Shown here: positions 26,327-33,740 of the stretch, piece after piece | Layout of the letters: every line of letters starts with the position of its first letter | Position numbering within the stretch: position 1 is the first letter of the stretch | From: Terriglobia bacterium | GTDB lineage: Bacteria > Acidobacteriota > Terriglobia > JAJPHL01 | Assembly (NCBI GenBank): GCA_021325275.1 | Contig: JAJPHL010000063.1 | Location: 89,514-153,513, forward strand | DNA: 64,000 nt | Direction of reading: 5' to 3' | Position numbers and translations under genes: made by a program | Notes under the pieces: model-generated | What the model saw: the letters and a program-made list of their open reading frames with translations, nothing else | What the model was told of the DNA's origin: nothing | The model's database searches: none

Positions 26327-28534
26327 TTAAGGCGTTTTCGGAGCCCGCGGCAGGGTCAGCGTAAAGGCCGATCCCTGCCCCAGTTTGCTGTTCACCGTAA
26401 TTTTACCGCCGATCAGTACGGCCAAGCGACGGCAAATCGACAGGCCCAAACCGACGCCGGCATAGCCCTTGGCCACCGAATCGTCGGAGCGCCGGAAATC
26501 CTCGAAGATTTTTTCCTGCTCGGTTTCGGCGATGCCGATCCCGGAGTCGGCAACCGTGACGATCAAGCGATCTTGCATGCCTTGATACGTCGCCGAGACG
26601 TTCACGTAACCTTTGGGCGTGAACTTGAGGGCATTCATCAAAAGGTTGAGCAGAATCTGCTTGATCTTCTCGCGATCGCTGCGGATTTCCGGCAGATCGT
26701 TGGGAACTTTCTGCGTGACTTCCAACTTGGCTTGCAGGATCAGCGGCTCCACTTCCGCCAGCACTTCGCTGATCAGCGTGGAAAGGGAAACCTTGGCCAT
26801 GGTCACGGCCATCTTGCCGGCTTCAATCCGCGTGATGTCGAGAAGCTGGTTGATGAGCGTCAACAAGCGGCCGGCGTTGGCGTCGAGGCGCGAGAGATTT
26901 ACGCGCTGCTGCGGCGTCACCGTGCCGGAAATCCCCTGCATGAGAATTCGCGTGTAGCCAATGATCGAATTTAGCGGCGTGCGCAACTCGTGCGACACGT
27001 TGGCCAGGAATTGCGACTTCAACTGCGACGCCTGCTGCAATTCCATGTGCTGCCGGCGCAGCACTTCGTTCTGGCGGACCAGTTCGGCGGTGGCCTCGCG
27101 CACTTTTTCTTCGAGCGCTTCCGACACCAGCCGCAACTGCTCGTAGAGCCGCGAGCGCTCCAGGGCCTCGGTCTGGTCGTGCAGAATCGTGACCACGCCG
27201 AGCAATTCGCCTTGCTGCGAAATCAGTTTTGCGGAGATCGCTTCCACGGGAACCGGCGTGCTTTTTTCGGGATCCACCAGGCTGATGCCGCCGTGATGCT
27301 GGCGGCCTTCCGACATCAGGAACAAGTTTGAAACGAAAGAGGAAAAGTTGATGTCGTTGGCCTGCACGTTCTGCGTCTCTTCCAGGTTGCCGGATTTCGG
27401 CATCGTGAAAAGACGCTCCGCCGGGTCGTTCATCATCACGATCTTGCCTTCGGGGTCGGTTACCAGAATCGGCTCGGCCACCGAACTGATGATCAAGTCG
27501 AGACGATCGCGCTCGGCACGGACTTCTTCTTCGGCCAGGCGCAGGCGGCGATAGTTTTCTTCTAGTTCTTGGGTGGTGCGCCGCAAATCGCCGACATTGC
27601 GCAGCACCGTCACGACGCCGGTGCCTTCGTGCACGTCGCTGAAGACGGTGCTGGCGAGTTCGAAGAACAAGTCCGATCCGTCGGCGGGATCGGCCAGGAG
27701 CAATTCGCGGGAGTCCAGGGAAACGTCTTCGATCGCGTGCCTTGAGAGCGCCGCCGAGAGGAACATGTTGTTCAACGCGATCGCGCGGCGGCGGCCTTCC
27801 GATTCTTCCTCCCGCGCGCCGAACAAGAGTTCCGCCGAGCGGTTGGAAATCACCAAGCGCCCTTCGGTATCGGTCAAGATGATCGGGTCGTGAACCGTGT
27901 TCAGGATGTTGTAGAGCAGGGTGCGCTCGCGGCGCAAGCTGCGTTCGGCTTCCGAGAGGTGGCTGGTGCCCAAGCGGCGGCGCAACACGGGCATCATGTA
28001 ATCGTTGAGCCACTGGAGATCGGGATCGGTGCGCGCGGACGCCGGATTCACGATCAACAATCCCACCGCGCGGCGCTCAGCCGTTTGGTCGCCTCCACCA
28101 AGAGGTATTGCGGCAAACGTATCGGGAGAATACGGCGCGGCGGCCGCGCGAGGATCCGAAAACGTTCCGCGCAACATCACCATTTTGTTTTTGAACAACG
28201 CTGCGACGTAGGGATGTTGGCGGTCGGTGAGATCGAGCATGAAATCAGCGGGTTCCTGCTCGTCCCATCCGACGGCGGCAAGAGCGATCAATTGCTTTTG
28301 ACTCGAATCGACGGCGAGACACAGCGCCTTGGTGACGCCGCTGTGTTGTTGCAGCCATTCGAGCGCGCGCTCCGCGCATTCCGCCATGTTCTCCTGCACC
28401 AGGAGAAATTCGGCCATCGCCAGCTTCGCTTCAGGCGATGCCGGCGCGGATACGGCCTCCGGGGACATGGTGCTTCCCGGTGAGGACCTCGCGGGCCTCA
28501 TCACCAAGGCGCGATTCGCTTCAGAACGGGGCAT
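26327..28534 (-). CDS. GAF-like/PAS-PAS histidine kinase in the gvp operon
   Basis: A 735-residue sensor kinase without clear membrane helices, so probably cytoplasmic. Order: N-terminal GAF-like region (about 40-195); PAS 1 (about 205-320, NTVHDPIILTDTEGRLVISN); PAS 2 (about 345-460, SSVAEPILVTDPEGKIVMMND); a coiled linker; HisKA with the phospho-accepting His in FLANVSHELRTPLNSIIGY; and an ATPase domain with NLLMNALKFTPKG, VADSGIGIAETEQEKIF and GVGLGLSICRRLAVLIGG. It lies between gvpA (72 bp upstream) and the response regulator (9 bp downstream), all on one strand. The signal is unknown; cytoplasmic PAS domains often sense redox, oxygen or ligands. Confidence 0.93.
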   Translation of the reverse strand: MPRSEANRALVMRPARSSPGSTMSPEAVSAPASPEAKLAMAEFLLVQENMAECAERALEWLQQHSGVTKALCLAVDSSQKQLIALAAVGWDEQEPADFMLDLTDRQHPYVAALFKNKMVMLRGTFSDPRAAAAPYSPDTFAAIPLGGGDQTAERRAVGLLIVNPASARTDPDLQWLNDYMMPVLRRRLGTSHLSEAERSLRRERTLLYNILNTVHDPIILTDTEGRLVISNRSAELLFGAREEESEGRRRAIALNNMFLSAALSRHAIEDVSLDSRELLLADPADGSDLFFELASTVFSDVHEGTGVVTVLRNVGDLRRTTQELEENYRRLRLAEEEVRAERDRLDLIISSVAEPILVTDPEGKIVMMNDPAERLFTMPKSGNLEETQNVQANDINFSSFVSNLFLMSEGRQHHGGISLVDPEKSTPVPVEAISAKLISQQGELLGVVTILHDQTEALERSRLYEQLRLVSEALEEKVREATAELVRQNEVLRRQHMELQQASQLKSQFLANVSHELRTPLNSIIGYTRILMQGISGTVTPQQRVNLSRLDANAGRLLTLINQLLDITRIEAGKMAVTMAKVSLSTLISEVLAEVEPLILQAKLEVTQKVPNDLPEIRSDREKIKQILLNLLMNALKFTPKGYVNVSATYQGMQDRLIVTVADSGIGIAETEQEKIFEDFRRSDDSVAKGYAGVGLGLSICRRLAVLIGGKITVNSKLGQGSAFTLTLPRAPKTP

Positions 28535-28606
28535 ATTAGACGATCAATCGACCGGGACTCACCCGGCGCGGCGGATGGGGCCGACCGCGCCGGCAATGTT
28601 TCGAGA

Positions 28607-28939
28607 CTACCGGCGGGCCGCCTTGCGCGGCCTCGGCGGCCGTCCTGCACCCTTGGCCACGGCCAGTTGGGCCCGCAGCGAGGCGTTTTCGGCAACCAAA
28701 TCGTCGTGCGCGTGGCCTTGTTCCACAGCCGGTCGCGAGACCGGCGAGATTTGCGTCACCGCTTCGGAATACCGGATGTACGTTTCGATCGACGCCACGA
28801 CGACGCGCGCTTCCACCGTGATCAGATCGATTCCCACAAGGGAGACGCGGACCCATGCGTCAATGACGATACCTTTGTCCAGGACGCGATCCAGTACGTC
28901 AATAAGACTGGTTCCGCCTGCTGTTCTCTCAACGGGCAT
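28607..28939 (-). CDS. gvpA: gas vesicle structural protein GvpA
   Basis: A 110-residue GvpA, the main shell protein. The core [38 protein letters not shown] and [13 protein letters not shown] is nearly the textbook sequence. After about residue 60 it carries a polar tail of about 45 residues ([20 protein letters not shown], then a Lys/Arg/Pro-rich end); many GvpA proteins stop near 70. A perfect AAGGAGG at the right distance from ATG makes this the best ribosome site in the operon, as expected for the most abundant product. It follows the gvpJ-like gene by 40 bp. Confidence 0.95.
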   Translation of the reverse strand: MPVERTAGGTSLIDVLDRVLDKGIVIDAWVRVSLVGIDLITVEARVVVASIETYIRYSEAVTQISPVSRPAVEQGHAHDDLVAENASLRAQLAVAKGAGRPPRPRKAARR

Positions 28940-28979
28940 TATGTGCCTCCTTACTCTCCTCTACCTGTGAAACCTCACT

Positions 28980-29327
28980 CTACCTGCCGCGCTTGCGTCC
29001 CGCCGGCGCGCGATTGATCGGGGCCCCTGTCGCGCGGGCCAACTGGCGCTGCAGACCTCTGATCTGCTCGCGCAGCTTGGCGTTCTCCGCCGATTCCCTG
29101 TGCGATCCCGGCGCCAGATGTTTGTCGTAGCGCCACCAATCGAGCCCAATCTGCTCCGCCTTATCGATCGAGCACACGATCAGGCGAATGCGAATGGTGA
29201 GCAATTCGACTTCGGCGAGGGACACCTTGACATCTCCAGCGATCACGAGTCCTTTGTCGAGCACTCGGTCGAGGAGATCCACCAAGCCGGTAGCGCGGTG
29301 TGGAGCTACGGGAAGATCGGACCTCAT
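28980..29327 (-). CDS. gvpJ: GvpJ-like gas vesicle protein (GvpA family)
   Basis: A 115-residue GvpA-family protein, first gene of the operon. The core [45 protein letters not shown] is GvpJ/S-like (IAGDVKVSLAEVELLTIRIR rather than [14 protein letters not shown]). The C-terminal half has LDWWRYDKHLAPG and a short coiled-coil region (ENAKLREQIRGLQRQLARA), then a basic end. Minor GvpJ-type proteins shape the conical tips or widen the vesicle in studied systems. A sigma-70-type promoter is visible about 60-90 bp upstream. Confidence 0.9.
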   Translation of the reverse strand: MRSDLPVAPHRATGLVDLLDRVLDKGLVIAGDVKVSLAEVELLTIRIRLIVCSIDKAEQIGLDWWRYDKHLAPGSHRESAENAKLREQIRGLQRQLARATGAPINRAPAGRKRGR

Positions 29328-29392
29328 AGAGTTTCACTCGCTCCAGACAGCACTCCCCCGGCGAGATAGCGCATTCTCACAGGGAGATGCCA

Positions 29393-29421
29393 ATTGTGTT
29401 ACGGATATAGTGCACCGTCAA
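29393..29421 (-). promoter_or_regulatory. predicted sigma-70-type promoter of the gvp operon
   Basis: On the minus strand TTGACG (29416-29421), exactly 17 bp, then CACAAT (29393-29398). The expected start site is near 29386, giving a leader of about 60 bases before the gvpJ-like ATG at 29327. The -10 matches 4 of 6 consensus bases and the -35 matches 5 of 6. No other good candidate lies between the zinc-ribbon gene and gvpJ. Confidence 0.55.
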
Positions 29422-29442
29422 GTACCAGAGCCTCAGGGATTT

Positions 29443-29454
29443 TTCCCTAGGGAA
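29443..29454. promoter_or_regulatory. palindrome TTCCCTAGGGAA upstream of the gvp promoter
   Basis: A perfect 12-bp palindrome centred about 62 bp upstream of the predicted gvp start site, a usual activator position. Its half-site TTCCCTAG recurs as a spaced inverted pair at 39022-39046. Confidence 0.45.
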
Positions 29455-29473
29455 TAACCCTAGCACAGTATCG

Positions 29474-29507
29474 GGAATTCTACTGATGCAGGAATTCTAC
29501 TAATGCA
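29474..29507. repeat. 17-bp tandem repeat upstream of the gvp operon
   Basis: Two adjacent copies of GGAATTCTACTrATGCA (one base different) at 29474-29490 and 29491-29507, between the end of the zinc-ribbon gene and the gvp promoter. They could be regulator sites or a replication-slippage product. Confidence 0.6.
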
Positions 29508-29557
29508 CGGCGAAGAGAGCTCGCGTGCCGCCGGTGATCCGCGGCGTGGGCGTTTTG

Positions 29558-29833
29558 CTACGAGCGGACTGGAACCGGTTCGCGACTCGCGATCGTGCCG
29601 AGTTGGCGCGTGCGAACCACGAAATCGATGGCTTGGCGCAGGATCAATTCCTTGCGCGTCACCTTGAAGATGAACGGCATCCGCACTTGGAGCGCCGGCA
29701 CCGTGGTGATCGGCTGGCGCGGCCCGGAGGCGGCGGGCGTGACGGAGTCCGAACCACAGCAGAAGCAACGGGCGTGAATATCTAAATCGCGGACTTGCAT
29801 GCAATCCATACAGAACCAAGCGTCGTTTTTCAT
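29558..29833 (-). CDS. small zinc-ribbon protein
   Basis: A 91-residue protein with an N-terminal zinc-ribbon-like pattern: WFCMDCMQVRDLDIHARCFCCGSDSV, i.e. CxxC, 14 residues, then CxCC. The rest (MPFIFKVTRKELILRQAID) is a short mixed region with no family I can name. I start it at ATG 29833; the open frame continues upstream to 30028, but that part spans the GTGCA-N10-TGCAC dyad (site b) and has no ribosome site or domain. It lies on the same strand as and upstream of the gvp operon, separated by 230 bp. It could be a small DNA- or protein-binding regulator. Confidence 0.7.
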   Translation of the reverse strand: MKNDAWFCMDCMQVRDLDIHARCFCCGSDSVTPAASGPRQPITTVPALQVRMPFIFKVTRKELILRQAIDFVVRTRQLGTIASREPVPVRS

Positions 29834-29979
29834 GGTCCATCCTTCAAAGAAGTGGCGAACCTTCTCTGAAGGGGCTAAGAAGCACGTCTCGATCCAAAAT
29901 GGCGTGAAAGGGAACTCGTTCTGATTCAACGAGAATGCACGGGACGCAAAGTGTTTCCCACAGTGAAGGGCATTGCGCG

Positions 29980-29999
29980 GTGCAAAAAGTTTCTTGCAC
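29980..29999. promoter_or_regulatory. hyphenated dyad GTGCA-N10-TGCAC, site b
   Basis: Perfect inverted pair about 147 bp upstream of the zinc-ribbon start, with AAAAGTTTCT as the 10-base spacer. A further TTTGCAC follows at once on the plus strand. Same arrangement as sites a, c and d. Confidence 0.5.
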
Positions 30000-30061
30000 T
30001 TTGCACAAAACCGGTTGCTGGCAGCCAACTCTGGTCGCTCGATAACGACCAGCGACCAGTT

Positions 30062-30850
30062 TTAATGCGCGCCGCCAAATGCCGGATTCGCGAAGAAATT
30101 AGAGACGCGGCGCTCCGGTCGAGCCTTTTCTTCATGATTGAAGATGACTCCAGCCAGAAACGACGGATCAAGCTTCGAAAGGCTCTCGCGCAAGTGCTGA
30201 TGCGAGATGTAATCCGGTCGCACCACCATCACCACGACGTCGGTTGCGACGGCCAGCAGGCTGCATTCGTCCGATTGCACGCTGGGCGCGTCGATCACCA
30301 TCCAGTCGAACTGCATGGCTAGGTCGTGCAGCCGCGTTTTCAAAGTGTGATCGCCCAAAAGAGTCGATGGATCGCCCTTGGACGGGCATCCCGCCGGCAA
30401 CCAGTCGATATTGAGATGGCGAATCGAGCGAACCAAGGGACGCAGCTCGCGATCATGCTCCAATCCTTCGGAGAGACCCGGCAGCAGCGCCGATTGTCCC
30501 AGCATGCGGGCCACTCCGGCGTTGCGCAGGTCGCCGTCAACGAGCAACACGCGCGTGCCCTCCTTCGTTCGGGAGGCGCTCTGAAACCCTTTTGATGTGG
30601 CGACCGGCTTGGCGAGGGCCCCGGCTAGAGCCAGCGCCACCGTGGTCTTGCCTTGGCGGGGAACCGTGCTCGTGACCATCACGGTGCGGATGTCGCGCGT
30701 TTGCCGAAGAAAGCTCAGCCGACGGCGCATTTCCGTCACTTGATCCGTTGTGGAGCCCGCCGGCGCGGTAATCTGGCCCGAACCGATTGGAACGATCCCG
30801 CGCTTAGCCGGGTCACCGACGTACTTGCCCAAATCGATGGCTTCGTTCAT
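30062..30850 (-). CDS. CpsD/BY-kinase-like P-loop ATPase
   Basis: A 262-residue cytoplasmic ATPase of the MinD/ParA-related bacterial-tyrosine-kinase group. It has Walker A TSTVPRQGKTTVALALA, Walker A' VLLVDGDLRNAGVARMLG, the region GLSEGLEHDRELRPLVR, WLPAGCPSKGDPSTLL, and Walker B FDWMVIDAPSV. This matches the CpsD/CapB/Wzc catalytic fold that controls exopolysaccharide chain length. The Tyr-rich C-terminal cluster of true BY-kinases is absent (the end is RVSNFFANPAFGGAH), and no Wzz-like partner is adjacent. ATG 30850 is chosen over 30886 because AAGAGG precedes it. Two GGGTTAACCC palindromes lie about 60-107 bp upstream. Confidence 0.8.
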   Translation of the reverse strand: MNEAIDLGKYVGDPAKRGIVPIGSGQITAPAGSTTDQVTEMRRRLSFLRQTRDIRTVMVTSTVPRQGKTTVALALAGALAKPVATSKGFQSASRTKEGTRVLLVDGDLRNAGVARMLGQSALLPGLSEGLEHDRELRPLVRSIRHLNIDWLPAGCPSKGDPSTLLGDHTLKTRLHDLAMQFDWMVIDAPSVQSDECSLLAVATDVVVMVVRPDYISHQHLRESLSKLDPSFLAGVIFNHEEKARPERRVSNFFANPAFGGAH

Positions 30851-30907
30851 GGTGAGCCTCTTCACCTGTTCCTGGTAGCAACGCACGGGCCAATTACCAC
30901 GCCCGAG

Positions 30908-30957
30908 GGTTAACCCTGGATTGAGTCGCAGAATCAGTACCTTGTTGGGTTAACCCC
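30908..30957. promoter_or_regulatory. paired GGGTTAACCC palindromes
   Basis: Two identical perfect 10-bp palindromes, 30908-30917 and 30948-30957, exactly 40 bp apart (about four helical turns), upstream of the CpsD-like ATPase gene and on the far side of the stressosome operon. The spacing suggests a regulator binding on one face of the DNA. Confidence 0.5.
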
Positions 30958-31048
30958 GCGATTCATCCATAGGGCAACGCACCTAAGTTGAGTGCAACCG
31001 CATTCATTTGCGTGCTCTTTTTAGTTCCGCAGCCACCTTGCACGCATC

Positions 31049-31068
31049 GCGCAAAAGTTTTCTTGCAC
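31049..31068. promoter_or_regulatory. hyphenated dyad GCGCA-N10-TGCAC, site c
   Basis: One base off the perfect GTGCA-N10-TGCAC dyad, spacer AAAGTTTTCT. It continues into a stretch ending TTTATTGCAC (to 31085) that closely resembles the continuation of site d (37257-37277). It lies in the 490-bp gap 30851-31340 between the divergent ATPase gene and rsbR. Apart from this site, the palindromes at 30908/30948 and the stem-loop at 31228, I see no gene in that gap. Confidence 0.5.
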
Positions 31069-31227
31069 GCGCAGTTTATTGCACTATTCTACAGACATTT
31101 TGCAGGGTTCCTTCGAAGGCATCAGGAAAAGAACTCATTGAAAACAATAGCAATCAGAAAAAAACAACGGCACTCAGTAGAATTGCCGATTCGGTTACCG
31201 ATTTGCTTGATGAATATGGAATGCCTT

Positions 31228-31281
31228 GCGCGTCCGGGAAGCGGACATCCCGTGGGGGGAGGGTTCTTCTCCCGGACGCGC
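31228..31281. promoter_or_regulatory. 12-bp stem-loop in the rsbR leader
   Basis: A perfect 12-bp inverted repeat, GCGCGTCCGGGA (31228-31239) and TCCCGGACGCGC (31270-31281), with a 30-base G-rich loop, 60 bp before rsbR. There is no U-run after it, so it is not a typical terminator; it could be a leader-RNA structure. Confidence 0.45.
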
Positions 31282-31340
31282 TTGATTCCGGTAGGTTCGT
31301 TTTGTAATTTCCCGATTGTTAAAACTGCAGGAGGGGTGGG

Positions 31341-32246
31341 ATGCCCAACAAGCCAGCGGTGAGGGCTACGGAAGTGGTGAGCGCGGAGACGGCGGGTTCG
31401 CTGTTGCGGGAATTGGTGGCGCACCTGCGTCAGAACCGTACACAACTCCGCGAAGAGTGGGCCAGCCGGATTACCGAAGCCCAACTGCTCACGGCGATGA
31501 GCAAGGAAGAAATCTTCGCCGAAGCGACATCGGTGTACGACAACTACGTCGAGGCGCTGGAAACCGAAACATTCGAGAGTTTGCAAGCGTACGCGCGCAA
31601 CTTGTCGGAACGCATCATTCCGCGAGGTGTGGAAACGCATGAAGTTGTGGGAATCGTGCTGCTGCTGCGCGACGTGCTGGCGCGCTCGCTGTTCGGAAAG
31701 TATCGCGCCGACTACAACAAGCTGGCGCGCATCCTCGATGCGTACGAGCCGGCCGCCAACCGCATCGCGATCACCGTGGCGGTGGGCTTCGTCCAGGAAC
31801 GCGAGCGCATCATCCGCGAGCAGCAAGAGGCGATTCGTGAACTATCGACGCCCGTGTTGCAGGTGCGCGAACGCTTGCTGATTCTGCCGATCATCGGCGC
31901 GATCGATCCCCAGCGGGCCCGCCAGTTGACCGAACAATTGCTCCGCGGAATTCGCAGCAACCGGGCCAAGGTCGCGGTGCTCGATATCACCGGCGTTCCG
32001 TACATCGATTCAGCCGTGGCGAATCACCTGGTGCAGACCGTGGAAGCGTCGCGCTTGTTGGGCGCGACGGTCATCGTCACGGGATTGTCGCCGGAAATCG
32101 CGCAGACCCTCGTGAACATCTCCGTGGATCTCGCTAAGATGACCACGGTCGGCGACTTGCAAGGCGGCATCGAAGAAGCCGAGCGCCGATTGGGATACAA
32201 AGTTGTGCCGCTGTCCGAGATCCCGCAGCAGCAAGAGGAACAGTAA
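31341..32246 (+). CDS. rsbR: stressosome sensor RsbR
   Basis: A 301-residue RsbR. The N-terminal half (about 15-155) is a helical globin-like sensor region (non-heme RsbR type); the C-terminal half (about 170-285) is a STAS domain. The two regulatory threonines of Bacillus RsbR appear as Thr170 in RELSTPVLQV and Thr217 in VLDITGVPYIDSAV, so phosphorylation by RsbT is expected. An AGGAGGGG ribosome site precedes ATG. It is the first gene of rsbR-rsbS-rsbT-rsbX-kinase-regulator on the plus strand. It would form the turrets of a megadalton stressosome with RsbS. Confidence 0.95.
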   Translation: MPNKPAVRATEVVSAETAGSLLRELVAHLRQNRTQLREEWASRITEAQLLTAMSKEEIFAEATSVYDNYVEALETETFESLQAYARNLSERIIPRGVETHEVVGIVLLLRDVLARSLFGKYRADYNKLARILDAYEPAANRIAITVAVGFVQERERIIREQQEAIRELSTPVLQVRERLLILPIIGAIDPQRARQLTEQLLRGIRSNRAKVAVLDITGVPYIDSAVANHLVQTVEASRLLGATVIVTGLSPEIAQTLVNISVDLAKMTTVGDLQGGIEEAERRLGYKVVPLSEIPQQQEEQ

Positions 32247-32284
32247 GGGAAACACGAGACGGACGAAAGTTCTAAGGAGTCTTC

Positions 32285-32659
32285 GTGGAAGTTCCAGTTC
32301 TCAAACAAGGCGACTACTTGATCGCGTCGATCCAATCGGCGTTGAGCGATCAGGACCTGGTGCAGTTGCGCGACAGCATTGTTCAGAAGGTCGGCAAGCT
32401 GCGCTCGCGCGGAGTGATCGTCGACGTTACGGTGCTCGACGTGATGGATTCGTTCGCCACGCGCACTCTGCGCGACATTGCGCACATGATCCGGTTGCGC
32501 GGCGCGGAAACGGTGATCGTGGGCATCCAGCCGGAAGTCGCGTTCGCCATGGTGCAGCTGGGGTTGAGTCTGGAAGGCGTGGCCTGCGCCCTGGACTTGG
32601 AAGAGGGCCTGGCTTACCTGAATCGCAAGAGTCCCAAGTCAACGAAAAAAGGTGCGTAA
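32285..32659 (+). CDS. rsbS: stressosome core protein RsbS
   Basis: A 124-residue single STAS-domain protein that forms the core of the stressosome with RsbR and holds RsbT. The phosphorylated serine corresponds to Ser56 in VLDVMDSFATRTLRDIAHM, the family signature. The start is GTG with a good AAGGAG site. It lies 38 bp after rsbR and 5 bp before rsbT. It has a Lys/Ser-rich C-terminal end of about 10 residues. Confidence 0.95.
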   Translation: MEVPVLKQGDYLIASIQSALSDQDLVQLRDSIVQKVGKLRSRGVIVDVTVLDVMDSFATRTLRDIAHMIRLRGAETVIVGIQPEVAFAMVQLGLSLEGVACALDLEEGLAYLNRKSPKSTKKGA

Positions 32660-32664
32660 TCTAA

Positions 32665-33093
32665 ATGGCTCGCACTGAAAAAGGCCTGACCGTCAAGGAA
32701 GAAGCGGTGGTAGCCATTAATATCGACACCGATATCGTGGTGGCGCGCCACAAGTCGCGCGAGTTGGCGGCGCAGTTGGGCTTTTCCTACGTTGACTTGA
32801 CGTTGATTGCAACCGCGGTTTCGGAGTTGGCGCGAAACATCGTGCTGTACGGCGGCGCGGGCGAAATCCAGCTGAGTCTCGTCGAGAACGGCGTGAATCG
32901 CGGCATCGTGGTCGTCGCCGAAGATCACGGCCGCGGGATCGCGGACATCAATCGCGCCTTGCAAGACGGCTATTCGTCTTCGGGAAGTTTAGGTCTCGGG
33001 CTGCCGGGTACGCGGCGCCTGATGGACGAGTTCGAAATCGTTTCGGCGCCCGGCAAGGGCACGAAGGTCACGGTAAAAAAATGGAAGCGGTAG
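32665..33093 (+). CDS. rsbT: serine/threonine switch kinase RsbT
   Basis: A 142-residue GHKL-type kinase. It has the N box ATAVSELARNIVLYGG (Glu54, Asn58), the G1 box VAEDHGRGI (Asp87) and the glycine-rich SGSLGLGLPGTRRLMDEF, all typical of RsbT. In Bacillus RsbT phosphorylates RsbR and RsbS, leaves the stressosome, and activates RsbU; no rsbU phosphatase is present here. Its 3' end overlaps a possible rsbX start by 13 bp. Confidence 0.95.
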   Translation: MARTEKGLTVKEEAVVAINIDTDIVVARHKSRELAAQLGFSYVDLTLIATAVSELARNIVLYGGAGEIQLSLVENGVNRGIVVVAEDHGRGIADINRALQDGYSSSGSLGLGLPGTRRLMDEFEIVSAPGKGTKVTVKKWKR

Positions 33094-33740
33094 TGATGAA
33101 CACCTCGCAGATCGAATGGGGTGTCGCCAGTTCACCGTTGAAAGGAAACGTAGAGTCGGGCGACACGTACTTGATCCGCCATTTTCCCGGCGGCGCGCTG
33201 GCCGCGGTGATCGACGGCTTAGGTCACGGCGGCGAAGCGGCGGAAGCGGCGCGCGCGGCAATGGCCATGCTGGAGGAACATCCCTCGGATTCGGTGATCT
33301 TCTTGTTGCAAGATTGCAATCATCGCTTGCAAGGCGCTCCGCGCGGCGTGGTGATGACGCTGGTGTCCTTCGATTTCACCGAACGCACCCTGACCTGCGC
33401 CGGGGTGGGCAACGTGGACGGCGTGCTGATTCGCGCGGCGACGTCGGCTGGTCCCAACGTACCGCATCAACACGAAAGCATTTTGCCGCGCCGCGGATTG
33501 GTCGGCGAGCGGCTGCCGCATCTGCACGCCGCCAGTCATGCGCTGTTTCCCGGCGACACGCTGGTGCTGGCCACCGACGGAATCCGCATCGGATACACGG
33601 CGGAAGTGCGGAGCCAACGCACGCCGGCCGAGATTGCCGACGCGATCCTGAAGAATTACTCCAGCGGCAGCGACGACGCGCTGGCGTTGGTGGTTCGTTT
33701 TGTGGGAGCGGAGGAAGGCGGGCAGGGGAGCGACTCGTGA
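33081..33740 (+). CDS. rsbX: stressosome feedback phosphatase RsbX-like (PP2C/SpoIIE type)
   Basis: A PP2C-type phosphatase of about 219 residues with ALAAVIDGLGHGGEAAEAA (metal-binding Asp45-Gly46), GVVMTLVSFDF, GDTLVLATDGIRIGY and SGSDDALALVV. In Bacillus, RsbX dephosphorylates RsbR and RsbS and resets the stressosome. The start could be ATG 33081 (inside rsbT) or ATG 33096 (2 bp after the rsbT stop); both keep the domain intact. Its stop overlaps the GTG of the next gene in a GTGA junction, so translation is coupled to the histidine kinase. Confidence 0.9.
   Translation: MEAVVMNTSQIEWGVASSPLKGNVESGDTYLIRHFPGGALAAVIDGLGHGGEAAEAARAAMAMLEEHPSDSVIFLLQDCNHRLQGAPRGVVMTLVSFDFTERTLTCAGVGNVDGVLIRAATSAGPNVPHQHESILPRRGLVGERLPHLHAASHALFPGDTLVLATDGIRIGYTAEVRSQRTPAEIADAILKNYSSGSDDALALVVRFVGAEEGGQGSDS

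Noticed and set aside
29834..30028. N-terminal extension of the zinc-ribbon gene with extra Cys residues
   Set aside because: It covers dyad site b and has no start signal; ATG 29833 fits the fold.
30062..30850. Full BY-tyrosine kinase
   Set aside because: The C-terminal Tyr cluster and a Wzz partner are missing, so only the ATPase fold is claimed.
31021..31100. Sigma-54 (-24/-12) promoter in the TTGCAC-rich sequences
   Set aside because: The spacing between the TTGCAC elements is 10 bases, not the 5 needed for TGGCAC-N5-TTGC.
30988..31362. Leader ORFs before rsbR
   Set aside because: Overlap dyad and stem-loop sequences, have no ribosome site and a composition unlike real genes; a leader peptide cannot be excluded but is not supported.
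33116..33736. Upstream extension of the stressosome-operon kinase
   Set aside because: Reads through rsbX in another frame and is Arg-rich; the GTG at 33737 in a GTGA overlap is the natural start.
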